Below, piece after piece: positions 41,006 through 49,396 of a DNA stretch of 64,000 nucleotides. The notes below the pieces were generated by a model. It saw only the letters and a program-made list of their open reading frames with translations, was not told the DNA's origin and did not search any database. The position numbers and the translations under genes were made by a program. This DNA comes from Streptomyces sp. NRRL F-525 (GTDB lineage Bacteria; Actinomycetota; Actinomycetes; Streptomycetales; Streptomycetaceae), in contig NZ_JNXE01000002.1 in the NCBI RefSeq assembly GCF_000716605.1, positions 62,001 through 126,000 of the forward strand, written 5' to 3'. Each line of letters begins with the position of its first letter. The stretch's first letter is position 1.

Positions 41006-42259
41006 TTACACGGCGAACTCAACCGGCAGCCGGTCCAATCGAGACTCCCACGTAGACGCCGTAGAAGTCAGCTCCTCCACAGCCACCCCCAACCGCAACC
41101 CCGGCAGCCGATGCAGCAACACATCGACGCCGACCTCAAGAATCGCCTGCCCAATACTCTGCCCCGGACACTCGTGCGGCCCCGAACTGAACGCCAGATG
41201 CGACTGGTTCCCCTGCACAGAAACCCCCGCATCGGGCCGAACCTCCGGATCACCATTCCCCGCAGCGAGCCCCAGGACAATCAGATCCCCCTCCTCGATC
41301 CGATGCCCCCCGAGCTCAAGATCCGCCGTAGCGAACCGCCCCGGCAGAACGGCCAACGGCGGGGTGTCCCACATGACTTCCTCGACAACCGCCGAGACAG
41401 TCAACTGCCCACTCACCAGCCCGGACAGCCGAGACGCATCCGTGAGAATCCGCTGCAACACCCGAGCCAACAGATTGCTGGTAGTGGTGTGCGCGGCGAT
41501 CAACACGAGCCGCAGATGCATGACGACCTCTTCCGCATCGAGCCCAGCCGGATGCTCGATCAACGCGGTGGTGAAATCAGAACCCGGCTCGGCCCGCTTA
41601 CGCTCGGCGAGTTCACCGAGGATCTCGATGATGCGGTCGTTGTGCAGCAAGGCGTCTTCCCCACCCTTGAGCACCTGCGCACTGGACTCGACAAGCCGAT
41701 CCCCGTCCCCCGCAGGAAGCCCCAGAATCCGGGTGAGGACAAGCATCGGCAGATACTCGGCGTAATCCGCCACCAGATCAGCCCGACCGGTGTCCGCGAA
41801 CGCGTCAATCTGCTTGTTGGCGAAGTAAGTTGCGTGCCGCCGGACCCCCCGCCCGGCCGCGGCCAACAGCCCGTCGGTCACCGCACCCCGTAGCCGACGG
41901 TGCGGCTCCCCGTCCTGGGAGACACAGTCCGGCCGCCACCCCACCATCGGCATGATCGGCGAGGTGTCCGGCACCCGCCCCTCCCGCCAGTCCCGCCAGA
42001 TCCGCGCGTCCCGGGAGAACTGCCGGGGACTGTCCAGCACCCGCCGGTTGTCGCGGTACCCGAGGACCAGCCAGGCGGGCACGTCCCCTTCGAGCAACAC
42101 CGGTGCCACCGACCCGTGTTGCTCGCGCAGCCGCTCGTAGATGCCGCGCGGATCGGTCGCCGCGTCCGGCCCGTACAGCCGGGTGAGGTCCTCACCCGGG
42201 CCATGGGCGACCGGGCAGCCTCGCGGAGCGTCGGGGCCGTTTAACGTCTGGTCGGTCAT
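41006..42259 (-). CDS. CYP157-like cytochrome P450 of a conservon
   Basis: 417 aa. The haem loop is intact, FSSGPHECPGQSIG with Cys364. The otherwise nearly universal K-helix ExxR is missing: the sequence is E293-E-V-M-W297, with Met at the Arg position. S. coelicolor CYP157C1 is known for E297-QSLW in place of ExxR, and CYP157 genes lie at the ends of conservons, so this protein belongs to that group. The I-helix is LIAAHTTTSN, with Thr where an acid is usual. Its ATG overlaps the CvnD stop (ATGA), placing it last in the five-gene conservon operon. Function of the family is unknown; redox or signalling roles are suggested. Confidence 0.93.
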   Translation of the reverse strand: MTDQTLNGPDAPRGCPVAHGPGEDLTRLYGPDAATDPRGIYERLREQHGSVAPVLLEGDVPAWLVLGYRDNRRVLDSPRQFSRDARIWRDWREGRVPDTSPIMPMVGWRPDCVSQDGEPHRRLRGAVTDGLLAAAGRGVRRHATYFANKQIDAFADTGRADLVADYAEYLPMLVLTRILGLPAGDGDRLVESSAQVLKGGEDALLHNDRIIEILGELAERKRAEPGSDFTTALIEHPAGLDAEEVVMHLRLVLIAAHTTTSNLLARVLQRILTDASRLSGLVSGQLTVSAVVEEVMWDTPPLAVLPGRFATADLELGGHRIEEGDLIVLGLAAGNGDPEVRPDAGVSVQGNQSHLAFSSGPHECPGQSIGQAILEVGVDVLLHRLPGLRLGVAVEELTSTASTWESRLDRLPVEFAV

Positions 42260-42864
42260 CGGGGCTCCAGTGCGACGACGGCCGAGCGGTCCTTCAAGTG
42301 CCGTATCAGCGCGACCAGTACGTCACGGCTGGAGTGGCGGTCGCGGGCGTCGCAGGCCACGACGGGGATGTCCGGGGAGATGTCGAGGGCGTCCCGGATC
42401 TCGTCGACCGGATGCTCCGGGGAGTCGGGGAAGACGTTCAGCGCGATGACGAACGGGACCTCCTGCCGCTCCATCTCCTCGATCGCCCGGAAACTGGAGG
42501 CGAGGCGGCGGGTGTCGACGAGGACCACCGCGCCGAGCGCGCCCTTGAACAGGCCGTTCCACAGGAACCAGAACCGCTCCTGGCCCGGGGTTCCGAACAG
42601 GTAGAGGACCAGCTCGTCGTTGAGGTGGATCTTGCCGAAGTCGAGGCTGACGGTGGTCTCCGTCTTGTCGGCCACCCCGATGAGACGGTCGTCGCCGGCG
42701 CTGGCCTCGGTGAGGGTCTCCTCGGTGGTGAGCGGCTTGATGTCACTGACCGAGCGGACCATCGTGGTCTTCCCGGTGCCGAAGCCGCCGGCGATCATCA
42801 CCTTCACCGAGCGGGTGCCGTCACCGGCCGGTGCGCCGGGCCGGTCAAAGCCGTTGAAGTCCAC
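42256..42864 (-). CDS. cvnD: CvnD-type small Ras-like GTPase of a conservon
   Basis: 202 aa. G1 P-loop GGFGTGKTTM (residues about 21-30), switch/G3 region LYLFGTPGQERFWFLW with the DxxG Asp replaced (F-G-T-P-G-Q as in this bacterial family), and G4-like ALNVFPD. These are MglA-related GTPases conserved across actinomycetes, activated by the CvnA/CvnB complex. The GTG at 42864 has GAGGAGG five bases upstream and overlaps the end of cvnC by 20 bases; its stop overlaps the P450 start. The operon order cvnA-B-C-D-P450 matches S. coelicolor conservons. Confidence 0.95.
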   Translation of the reverse strand: MDFNGFDRPGAPAGDGTRSVKVMIAGGFGTGKTTMVRSVSDIKPLTTEETLTEASAGDDRLIGVADKTETTVSLDFGKIHLNDELVLYLFGTPGQERFWFLWNGLFKGALGAVVLVDTRRLASSFRAIEEMERQEVPFVIALNVFPDSPEHPVDEIRDALDISPDIPVVACDARDRHSSRDVLVALIRHLKDRSAVVALEPR

Positions 42865-43216
42865 TGAGTACCTCCTCAAGGAGCGCGAGGTCGGGCCCGC
42901 GGCCGGCGCCGTGCGCCGGGATGGGGTCACGGGCTTCGACGCGGTCTGCCTCCAGCAGATCCGCCAGCAGCACCGCGAGAATGTTGAAGGGCAGTCCGAG
43001 GTGGGCGCCGAGTTCGGCCACCGACAGCGGCTCGCGGCAGCGCCGGAGGATCTCCTCGTGCTCGTGCTGCATACCCGGTACGGGCGCGGCGCGGGAGACG
43101 ATGAGGGTCGCCACGTCGAGGCTCGACGCCGAACCGCCCGGTCCGCTGCGCCCTCCGGTGAGGACGTAGTAACGCTCCAGACCGGAGGGGTCGATGGGCC
43201 GGCGGGGAGCACTCAT
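42845..43216 (-). CDS. cvnC: CvnC-type DUF742 protein
   Basis: 123 aa DUF742 protein with a winged-helix-like fold. The centre reads HEEILRRCREPLSVAELGAHLGLPFNILAVLLADLLEADRVEARDP, a helix-turn-helix-like region that may mediate protein contact rather than DNA binding. The ATG overlaps the stop of cvnB (ATGA) and its own stop overlaps the cvnD start. It completes the conservon module and is of unconfirmed biochemical role. Confidence 0.95.
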   Translation of the reverse strand: MSAPRRPIDPSGLERYYVLTGGRSGPGGSASSLDVATLIVSRAAPVPGMQHEHEEILRRCREPLSVAELGAHLGLPFNILAVLLADLLEADRVEARDPIPAHGAGRGPDLALLEEVLSGLQRL

Positions 43217-43623
43217 CCAGAGTGCTCCTCCAGGCGCGCGGTGGTGCCGAGGAGTTCACCCATCCTGCGGGCCAGGTCCCGCATCTGGTGTCCGAGCAGG
43301 CCCTGGTCGAGGCCCTCCCGGGCCAGCACGCCGAGATAGGTCTCCACACCCGCCCGGACGACGAAGAGGTGGCCGCCGTCGACCTCGATCATCGCCAGCC
43401 GCAACTGCCCCGCGTACTTGGGGAATTGCTCCGCGACCGGCTGGGCCAGCGCCTGCAGGCCGGCCACCACGGCCGCGAAGCGGTCCACGTCGTCGGGATC
43501 CTCCGCGCCGAACGAGGTGATCGCCTTGCCGTCGCTGGAGGCCACGAGGGCGAAGCGGATCTCCGGGATGCTCTCCACCAGATCGCGGAGCGCCCAGCTC
43601 ACGTCGGTTCCCTGTTGCGTCAT
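43213..43623 (-). CDS. cvnB: CvnB-type roadblock/LC7 protein
   Basis: 136 aa roadblock/LC7 fold. Its start MTQQGTDVSWALRDLVESIPEIRFALVASSDG is the typical N terminus, and GGHLFVVRAGVETYLGVLARE forms the central strand. In Myxococcus-like systems the roadblock protein MglB acts as a GAP for the MglA GTPase, and CvnB is the counterpart for CvnD. The ATG overlaps the cvnA stop. Confidence 0.95.
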   Translation of the reverse strand: MTQQGTDVSWALRDLVESIPEIRFALVASSDGKAITSFGAEDPDDVDRFAAVVAGLQALAQPVAEQFPKYAGQLRLAMIEVDGGHLFVVRAGVETYLGVLAREGLDQGLLGHQMRDLARRMGELLGTTARLEEHSG

Positions 43624-45326
43624 GTGGACTCGTCGCTCTCTTCAGTGCTGTGCTCGGTGAACTCGCGGCCTGCGGACGCCGGTTCCTCCCCCGGTGCCTC
43701 CCGTCCGGCCGTGGCGAAGGCCGCCAGGCCGGCGAAGGAGGCGTCGGGCGGTACGGCGGAGACGGCCATCTCCCCGGTCCGCCCGGCCGGTTGGAGCCGC
43801 GCCGTCTCGCCGCGCCTGCTACGGCGCCTGGGCAGCCCGCCGGATGTGGTGTCCTCCGCCCCGGCGGTTCCGGCCGGGGTCCCGTCGTCCGGGACACGTG
43901 TCAGCGCGGCTGTCGCGGGGGCCTGGAACGACGGGGTTCCGGTCACGGAGGACGCGGGCAGCCGGCTGAAGTACTTGTGCGGGACCACGACGACGACCGA
44001 GGTGCCGAGCCAGGGCGAGTCCGCGAAGGTGACGCGGATGCCGTAGCGGCGGGCGAGGGTGCCGACGACGCGCAGGCCGATGCTGGCGTCCTCGGAGACA
44101 CCGCCGAGTCCGGGGCCCGCGCCGGTGCCGGCGAGGGCGTGTTCGGCCTCGCGCTTGGACTCCTCGCTCAGGCCCTTGCCGGAGTCCTGGATCTCGATGC
44201 CGACGCCGTTGGGCACCTCCTTGCCGGAGACGATGACCGGCTCGGTGGGCGGCGAGTAGCGGGCCGCGTTGTCCAGGAGGTGGGCGAAAATCAGCGTGAG
44301 GTGGTCCACCAGCCCGCCGTCGACGCCGAGTTCGGGCAGCTGGCGTACGTCGACGCGGTGGAAGTCCTTGATCCGGCCGATGCCGCCGCGCACCACGCTG
44401 AGCAGGCGCTGCGGTTCCTGCCACTGCCGGCCGGGCCGGTCCGAGCCGCCGAGCACACCGACGCTCGCGGCGAGACAGTCGGCGGGGCCGATCTCCTGGT
44501 CCAGCTCCATCAGACCGCTGGCGACGGCGGGCAACCGGCCGTGCTCACCCTGGAGTTCGTGCAGTCGGCCGCGCAACTTGCTGGTCAGTACGTGGATGCG
44601 GTTGCCAATGCTGATGACGGCCTGCTCGGCGGCGGTGGAGCGGTTGAACTCCTCCTCGACGCCGATGAGCGAGGTCCGCAGCACCTTGCGCAGTTCGGCC
44701 TGGAGCTCGGCGCTGACCTTCGCGCACTGGCTCGCGGCCGGCAGCAGGTCGTCGATGGCGTCACCGGCACGCAACTGCGCGAGTGCCTCGGGGAGTTGTT
44801 CGTCGGCGAGGCGGGCCACGGCGGCGAGCTGGTGGGCCAGCTGCTCCTGCCAGACCTCGGCCTGGTCGGCGAGCTGCGCCTCGTAGGACGCGGCCTGCTG
44901 GGTCAGCCGCTCCTCGAACGCCCGTGCCTGCTCGGCGAGTTGGGCTTCGTAGGCGCCGGAGGTGTCGGCGAGTTGGGTCTCGTAGGCGCCGGCGTGTTCG
45001 GTCAGCTGCGCCTCCAGCGTGGCGCGTTCGGTGCCGAACTTCCGCTCCAGGCCCGCCACATGCTGCAGCCACTGCTGGGAGTGCTCGGCCTGCGCGGTGC
45101 GGAAACCGCTTTCGGAACGGCGCAGTCGATCCTGGCTCCGGACGAGCAGTCGTACGCACACGGCACTCGCCACCGTGGCCGCCGCTCCGGCCGCGGTCGT
45201 GGCTATTCGCTCCGGGCTCATGAACGTGGCGGCGACGGTCCCACCCCCTAAGGCCAGCGGCATCAGCCACCAGCTGTACCAGGCGACCGGTGCCCGCGCC
45301 GCCGGTGGCGGAGTGGCGAGTTCCAT
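43620..45326 (-). CDS. cvnA: CvnA-type sensor histidine-kinase-like protein of a conservon
   Basis: About 568 aa. Two hydrophobic segments at the N terminus (WYSWWLMPLALGGGTVAATFM and a following one) anchor it. A long coiled coil spans about residues 70-180, built from near-repeats of AYEAQLAEQA type. The HATPase domain (about 300-440) has the N box HLLDNAARYSPP and DSGKGLSEES, but no clear phospho-accepting H box, as in nitrate/nitrite-type CvnA proteins. The C-terminal 130 residues are low complexity. I chose ATG 45326 with GAAGGA five bases upstream; ATG 45332 and an upstream start at 45347 are alternatives. First gene of the conservon operon. Confidence 0.92.
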   Translation of the reverse strand: MELATPPPAARAPVAWYSWWLMPLALGGGTVAATFMSPERIATTAAGAAATVASAVCVRLLVRSQDRLRRSESGFRTAQAEHSQQWLQHVAGLERKFGTERATLEAQLTEHAGAYETQLADTSGAYEAQLAEQARAFEERLTQQAASYEAQLADQAEVWQEQLAHQLAAVARLADEQLPEALAQLRAGDAIDDLLPAASQCAKVSAELQAELRKVLRTSLIGVEEEFNRSTAAEQAVISIGNRIHVLTSKLRGRLHELQGEHGRLPAVASGLMELDQEIGPADCLAASVGVLGGSDRPGRQWQEPQRLLSVVRGGIGRIKDFHRVDVRQLPELGVDGGLVDHLTLIFAHLLDNAARYSPPTEPVIVSGKEVPNGVGIEIQDSGKGLSEESKREAEHALAGTGAGPGLGGVSEDASIGLRVVGTLARRYGIRVTFADSPWLGTSVVVVVPHKYFSRLPASSVTGTPSFQAPATAALTRVPDDGTPAGTAGAEDTTSGGLPRRRSRRGETARLQPAGRTGEMAVSAVPPDASFAGLAAFATAGREAPGEEPASAGREFTEHSTEESDEST

Positions 45327-45445
45327 CTGCATCCTTCGAAGCGACACGAACGTACAGGGGGGTGTGCGAGGACAGACCGCACTCAGGAGGACGCCCCACG
45401 AGCCGACCGGTCACGATCACGTCAACTCGCTGCGCCGCAGGGGAG

Positions 45446-45474
45446 CTTATCGGGTTTGAACGGTAAAAGATCAA
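45446..45474 (-). promoter_or_regulatory. candidate promoter of the conservon operon
   Basis: On the minus strand TTGATC (45474-45469) is separated by 17 bases from GATAAG (45451-45446). The -35 is good and the -10 moderate. It lies 120 bases before the cvnA start. Confidence 0.35.
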
Positions 45475-45520
45475 CCTCGAGGTGGTGCGGAAGTGAGGGT
45501 TCCGTCACGCTCCGAGAAGT

Positions 45521-45558
45521 CTGAACATGGACAGGTGTCCAGTTATAGTAGACACCTG
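45521..45558 (+). promoter_or_regulatory. promoter with operator for the DUF1304-TetR operon
   Basis: CTGAAC (45521-45526), 17 bases, TATAGT (45544-45549) is a good vegetative promoter. It is enclosed by an inverted repeat CAGGTGTC (45532-45539) and GACACCTG (45551-45558), eight-base perfect arms with an 11-base spacer covering the -10. A repressor bound there would block transcription; the TetR gene in this operon is the obvious candidate. Confidence 0.75.
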
Positions 45559-45598
45559 CCCAAGAAGATGATCCAAGAGGACGAGGAGTCGATCGATC

Positions 45599-45961
45599 AT
45601 GGAAACGCTCGCGAATGTGCTGGTCGGACTGGTGGCCGCGCTGCATCTGTACATCCTGGTGCTCGAAATGTTCCTGTGGGAGAAGAAGCCCGGGCGCGGC
45701 CTGCACGGCTTCGACCCCGATATGGCCAGAGCCACCGCACCGCTCGCCGCCAACCAGGGCCTGTACAACGGCTTCCTCGCCGCGGGTCTGGCCTGGGGCC
45801 TGATCGCCGCCGACCCGACCGGCTTCCGCGCCCAGGTCTTCTTCCTCAGCTGCGTCGTGATCGCGGGCGTCTACGGCACGGTGACGGCGAACCGGCGCAT
45901 CCTGTTCGCCCAGGCGCTGCCCGGCGCGGTGGCCCTGGCCGCCGTGCTGATCGCCCGGTGA
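45599..45961 (+). CDS. DUF1304 membrane protein
   Basis: 120 aa with four helices. ANVLVGLVAALHLYILVLEMFLWEK is the first, with the family's E-M-F-L-W signature, followed by LAANQGLYNGFLAAGLAWG and two more helices. DUF1304 proteins are small membrane proteins of unknown function. The ATG has AGAGGACGAGGAG about ten bases upstream. Its stop overlaps the GTG of the TetR gene (GTGA), making the two co-translated, so expression of the membrane protein and its probable repressor are linked. Confidence 0.9.
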   Translation: METLANVLVGLVAALHLYILVLEMFLWEKKPGRGLHGFDPDMARATAPLAANQGLYNGFLAAGLAWGLIAADPTGFRAQVFFLSCVVIAGVYGTVTANRRILFAQALPGAVALAAVLIAR

Positions 45962-46521
45962 GCCGCGCCGAGCCCGAGGACCGGCGGGCCGCCCGCACCC
46001 GGGCACGGCTGCGCCAGGCCCTCCTCGACGAGTGCGCCGAACACCCCCTGGAAGAGGTCGGCGTGGCCGCCCTCGCACGCCGCGCGGGGGTCGGCCGGGC
46101 CACCTTCTACGTCCACTACGACGGCCTGGAAGCGCTTGCCGTCGACGCCTGCGCGGACGTCGTACGGGAGGCCGTGGAGGCACTGCACGCGTGGCGCGGC
46201 CGGCCCGACCCCGTGCACGCGCCGCCCGCGCTGCCGGAGTTCTTCGCGGGCCTGCTTCCCCACGCGGCCCTGTACCGCGCCCTGTTGAGCCCGGGCGGCG
46301 GCGGCCCGCTCGGCCGGGTCCTGCACCGGGACCTGCGCGCCTACAGCCTCCGCGAGCGCGAACTCGCGGGCGCGGCGGACGCCCCGCTGGTCGCCTCGGC
46401 CGTCGCCGGGACCTTCGGCGGGGTCCTCGCGGACTGGCTGCACGGCCTGTTGGAGGGCACGCCGGAGGAAATCGCCGACCAGGTATGGCAGTTGCTGGTC
46501 GCGCTGCACATGAGCCGGTGA
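45958..46521 (+). CDS. TetR-family regulator coupled to the DUF1304 gene
   Basis: 187 aa. The DNA-binding part is about residues 10-55 (RTRARLRQALLDECAEHPLE and VAALARRAGVGRATFYVHYDG). A C-terminal TetR_C-like domain follows. The GTG overlaps the DUF1304 stop. An inverted repeat with eight-base arms surrounds the -10 of this operon, giving a likely autoregulatory site. The ligand is unknown; the DUF1304 protein would be the main target. It converges with the lipoprotein gene, seven bases away. Confidence 0.92.
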   Translation: MSRAEPEDRRAARTRARLRQALLDECAEHPLEEVGVAALARRAGVGRATFYVHYDGLEALAVDACADVVREAVEALHAWRGRPDPVHAPPALPEFFAGLLPHAALYRALLSPGGGGPLGRVLHRDLRAYSLRERELAGAADAPLVASAVAGTFGGVLADWLHGLLEGTPEEIADQVWQLLVALHMSR

Positions 46522-46528
46522 CGGCGGC

Positions 46529-47371
46529 TCACTGACAGGCCTGGCCGTCCTTCACCAGCGGCCAGGCCTCCACGCCGTCGGGCGTGCGGACGTACGCCGT
46601 CGACGCGTCGGCCGTGAGCCACAACTGCCGGTCCTGGTACCGGTATCCGGTGTCATGGGCGCTCTCCGGCATCCGGACGTCGCCGTCGTAGGGAGCGGTG
46701 AGCATCCCGGACGGCAGCACCTTGTCCGGGTCGCGGGCGTACAACCTGCCCTTGTCGCCTTCGCCGGTGTGCAGGAAGTGCGCCTTCTGCCAGTCGCAGT
46801 GCGCGGCACCGACCGAGCTGCTCACCACGGTGGTCGGCACGCGTTTGCCGTTCCTGTCGGTCCAGATCTCGTAGCCGTGCGCCTTGGTGAAGCTCGCCGG
46901 GAGTTCGGCCGGATCGCAGGAGGCTCTGGTCTCCGGGCCCCAACCCGGCCTGTTCTTACGGTCCTTGGCGACGATGACGGCCACCTTCGTCCGGCCGCCG
47001 ACGTCGTAGGAGAACAGGACGCGACCGTCCGCCTTGCGCTCGACGCGGTAGCCCGTGCGCGGCACGTCCGGCTGCTCGATGTCGAAGTACGTCCGCAGGC
47101 CGCCCTCGGGTGTCTTCCCGCCGTCGCCCTTGCTCCATGTCTCGGCGCCGCCGCCCGCGTACATCGAACCGTCGCACTCCAACGCCCGCCCCGCGGCGCC
47201 CGATTCGTCGGACGCGGTGGCCGGTACGTACAGCGGTCCGGCGTAGGGCGTGGCCGGTGGGGTGCCCGCGACCACGATGTCCTTCCCGTCCTCCGTGCCG
47301 CATCCCACCGCCGTCACGGCCACCAGTACGGCGACCCCTGCGAGTCCTCTGCGCATGCCCTGCCCCCTCAT
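46529..47371 (-). CDS. putative secreted lipoprotein
   Basis: 280 aa. Signal MRRGLAGVAVLVAVTAVGC ends in the lipobox AVGC, lipid Cys near residue 24. The mature part has paired Cys candidates (LECDGS, ASCDPAE, AHCDWQK and the terminal GQACQ) and many Trp and Tyr residues; I do not recognise the family. It ends VEAWPLVKDGQACQ. No neighbours on the same strand within 40 bases except the GlxA-type regulator gene upstream, whose product does not obviously control it. Confidence 0.75.
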   Translation of the reverse strand: MRGQGMRRGLAGVAVLVAVTAVGCGTEDGKDIVVAGTPPATPYAGPLYVPATASDESGAAGRALECDGSMYAGGGAETWSKGDGGKTPEGGLRTYFDIEQPDVPRTGYRVERKADGRVLFSYDVGGRTKVAVIVAKDRKNRPGWGPETRASCDPAELPASFTKAHGYEIWTDRNGKRVPTTVVSSSVGAAHCDWQKAHFLHTGEGDKGRLYARDPDKVLPSGMLTAPYDGDVRMPESAHDTGYRYQDRQLWLTADASTAYVRTPDGVEAWPLVKDGQACQ

Positions 47372-47413
47372 GTCGTGTTCCTACGACGCGCGGGCGGGCC
47401 GAAACGTTGGGGT

Positions 47414-48361
47414 TCAGCGCGTTGTCTGGAACGTGCGCCGGTACGCCTGCGGGGAGACCCCGATCGCCGCGTGCAGGTGCTGCCGCAGGGACGCGCCCGT
47501 CGCGAAGCCGACGCGGCCGGCGATCTGGTCGACCGAGAGGTCGCTGGCCTCCAGGAGGTCGCGGGCGCGGGCGATCCGCTGCTGGATCAGCCAGCGGCCG
47601 GGGCTGAGGCCCACCTCGTCGTTGAAGCGGCGGGCGAAGGTGCGCAGGCTCATACCGGCGTGCCGGGCCAGGTCGGTCAGGGCGAGGGGCTCGTCGAGGC
47701 GGGTGAGGGCCCAGTCGCGGGTGGCGGCCGTGCTGGTGACGCCGGCGTCCGGCACCGGCTGCTGGATGTACTGGGCCTGGCCGCCGTCGCGGAACGGCGG
47801 GACGACGCAGCTGCGGGCGACCGCGTTGGCGAGTTCCCTGCCGTGGTCCGTGCGCACGATGTGCAGGCAGATGTCGACTCCGGAGGCCGCGCCGGCGGAG
47901 GTGAGGATGCGGCCGTCCTGGACGAAGAGCACGTCCGGGTCCAGGTCGACCTGCGGATACAGGGCCCGGAAACGGTCGACGACCTGCCAGTGGGTGGTGG
48001 CGCGGCGGCCGTCGAGGAGACCGGCGGCGGCGAGCACGAAGGCGGCCGTGCAGATCGAGACGATCCGCGCGTCCGGGCGGATCCGGGCGAGGGCGGCGGC
48101 GATCTCGTCGGGCAGCCCGGCGGGGATGCGCGTGGTCGCCATGGAGGCGACCACGACCGTGTCCGCCGTTTCGAGGATCTCGGGGCCGTGCTCCACCGTG
48201 ACCGAGAAGTCGGCGTTGGTGCGCACCGGACGGCCGTCGACCGTGCAGGTCAGCACCTCGTAGTGGCCGTCGGCCGCGCCGAAGATACGGCTGGGGATGC
48301 CCAGCTCGAAGGGGTAGACGCCGTCGAGCGCCAGGACCACGACCCGTTCCACATGCTGCAT
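47414..48361 (-). CDS. GlxA-type regulator (DJ-1/PfpI plus AraC)
   Basis: 315 aa. The first half (about 5-175) is a class I amidotransferase-like DJ-1/PfpI domain with IVSICTAAFVLAAAGLLDGRRATTHW, in which the nucleophile-elbow Cys is present, although these domains are usually ligand-sensing. The second half (about 210-315) is an AraC domain with two helix-turn-helix motifs (LTDLARHAGMSLRTFARRFND and VDQIAGRVGFATGASLRQHLH). It is divergent from the oxidoreductase gene; an inverted repeat with nine-base arms starts at its initiation codon, so it very likely regulates both. Confidence 0.92.
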   Translation of the reverse strand: MQHVERVVVLALDGVYPFELGIPSRIFGAADGHYEVLTCTVDGRPVRTNADFSVTVEHGPEILETADTVVVASMATTRIPAGLPDEIAAALARIRPDARIVSICTAAFVLAAAGLLDGRRATTHWQVVDRFRALYPQVDLDPDVLFVQDGRILTSAGAASGVDICLHIVRTDHGRELANAVARSCVVPPFRDGGQAQYIQQPVPDAGVTSTAATRDWALTRLDEPLALTDLARHAGMSLRTFARRFNDEVGLSPGRWLIQQRIARARDLLEASDLSVDQIAGRVGFATGASLRQHLHAAIGVSPQAYRRTFQTTR

Positions 48362-48395
48362 GGCACGATTCTATCGAAGGTTGGCCATCGTGCCA
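48361..48395. promoter_or_regulatory. operator candidate between the GlxA-type regulator and the oxidoreductase
   Basis: TGGCACGAT (48361-48369), a 17-base spacer, ATCGTGCCA (48387-48395): perfect nine-base arms. It abuts the regulator start codon and lies 38 bases before the oxidoreductase ATG. AraC-family proteins often bind TGGCA-type half sites, usually as direct repeats, so inverted half sites are unusual. Confidence 0.65.
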
Positions 48396-48432
48396 TTTCC
48401 TTGTCGGGCGGGACCCGGCAGGCTGACTGACC

Positions 48433-49383
48433 ATGAGCACTGTGAACACCATGCGCGTCATCACGCAGAACGCCCTCGGCGGTCCCGAGGTCCTGGAAGA
48501 AGTACAGGTCGAGCGGCCCGCGCCGCGTGCCAACGAGATCCTGATCCGGGTCCGTGCCGCCGGGCTCAACCCCACCGACTGGAAGCACCGGGCCACCGGC
48601 GGCTTCCTCGGCGAGCCGCCGTTCACCCTCGGCTGGGACGTCTCCGGCGTCGTCGAGGCCGTCGGCGTCGGCGTCGCCCGGTTCGCGCCCGGCGACGAGG
48701 TCTTCGGGATGCTGTCGTACCCGTGGGGCCACGGCTCGCACGCCGAGTACGTCGCCGCTCCGGCCCGCGCCTTCGTCCACAAGCCCGCCGGGATCGACCA
48801 CGTCCAGGCGGGCGCGCTGCCCCTGGTCTCGCTGACCGCGTGGCAGGCACTCGTCGAGAACGCCGAACTCCAGCCCGGACAGCGGGTGTTGATCCACGCG
48901 GCGGCCGGCGGGGTCGGGCACGTGGCCGTGCAGATCGCGAAGGCGCGCGGCGCCTATGTGATCGGCACGGCGAGCGCGGCCAAGCACGACTTCCTGCGCG
49001 AACTCGGCGTCGACGAGGCGATCGACTACCGGGAGACCGACTTCGCCGACGCCGTGAAGGACGTCGACGTCGTCCTGGACATGCTCGGCGGCGAGACCGC
49101 GCTCAAGTCGCTGCGGGTGCTGCGGCCGGGCGGGATCGTGGTCTCCATCGTGCCGATGGGCAAGCCGGACTTCTACGAGGAGGCCGAGCGGCTCGGCGTG
49201 CGGGCGGTCCGGATGCTCGTCGACGCCGACCGCGCCGACATGGAGTCGATCGCGGACCTCGTCGAGGCGGGCAAGCTGCGCGCGACGATCGCCAGGACGT
49301 TCCCGCTGGCCGATGCCGCCGAGGCACACGCGCTCGGCGCCACCGGCCGCACCGCGGGCAAGCTGGTGCTGACGGTCGACTGA
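48433..49383 (+). CDS. NADP-dependent zinc-independent medium-chain oxidoreductase (quinone reductase type)
   Basis: 316 aa medium-chain dehydrogenase/reductase. The N domain holds the GroES-like fold (RVRAAGLNPTDWKHRATGGF, WDVSGVVEAVG); no zinc-ligand Cys cluster is present. The nucleotide domain has GQRVLIHAAAGGVGHVAVQIAKARGAYVIGTASA, the AxxGVG motif of the quinone oxidoreductase/crotonyl reductase branch. The ATG lies 72 bases from the divergent GlxA-type gene. The enzyme reduces quinones or enones; no metabolic partner is nearby. Confidence 0.93.
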   Translation: MSTVNTMRVITQNALGGPEVLEEVQVERPAPRANEILIRVRAAGLNPTDWKHRATGGFLGEPPFTLGWDVSGVVEAVGVGVARFAPGDEVFGMLSYPWGHGSHAEYVAAPARAFVHKPAGIDHVQAGALPLVSLTAWQALVENAELQPGQRVLIHAAAGGVGHVAVQIAKARGAYVIGTASAAKHDFLRELGVDEAIDYRETDFADAVKDVDVVLDMLGGETALKSLRVLRPGGIVVSIVPMGKPDFYEEAERLGVRAVRMLVDADRADMESIADLVEAGKLRATIARTFPLADAAEAHALGATGRTAGKLVLTVD

Positions 49384-49396
49384 CCGACCGAACAGG

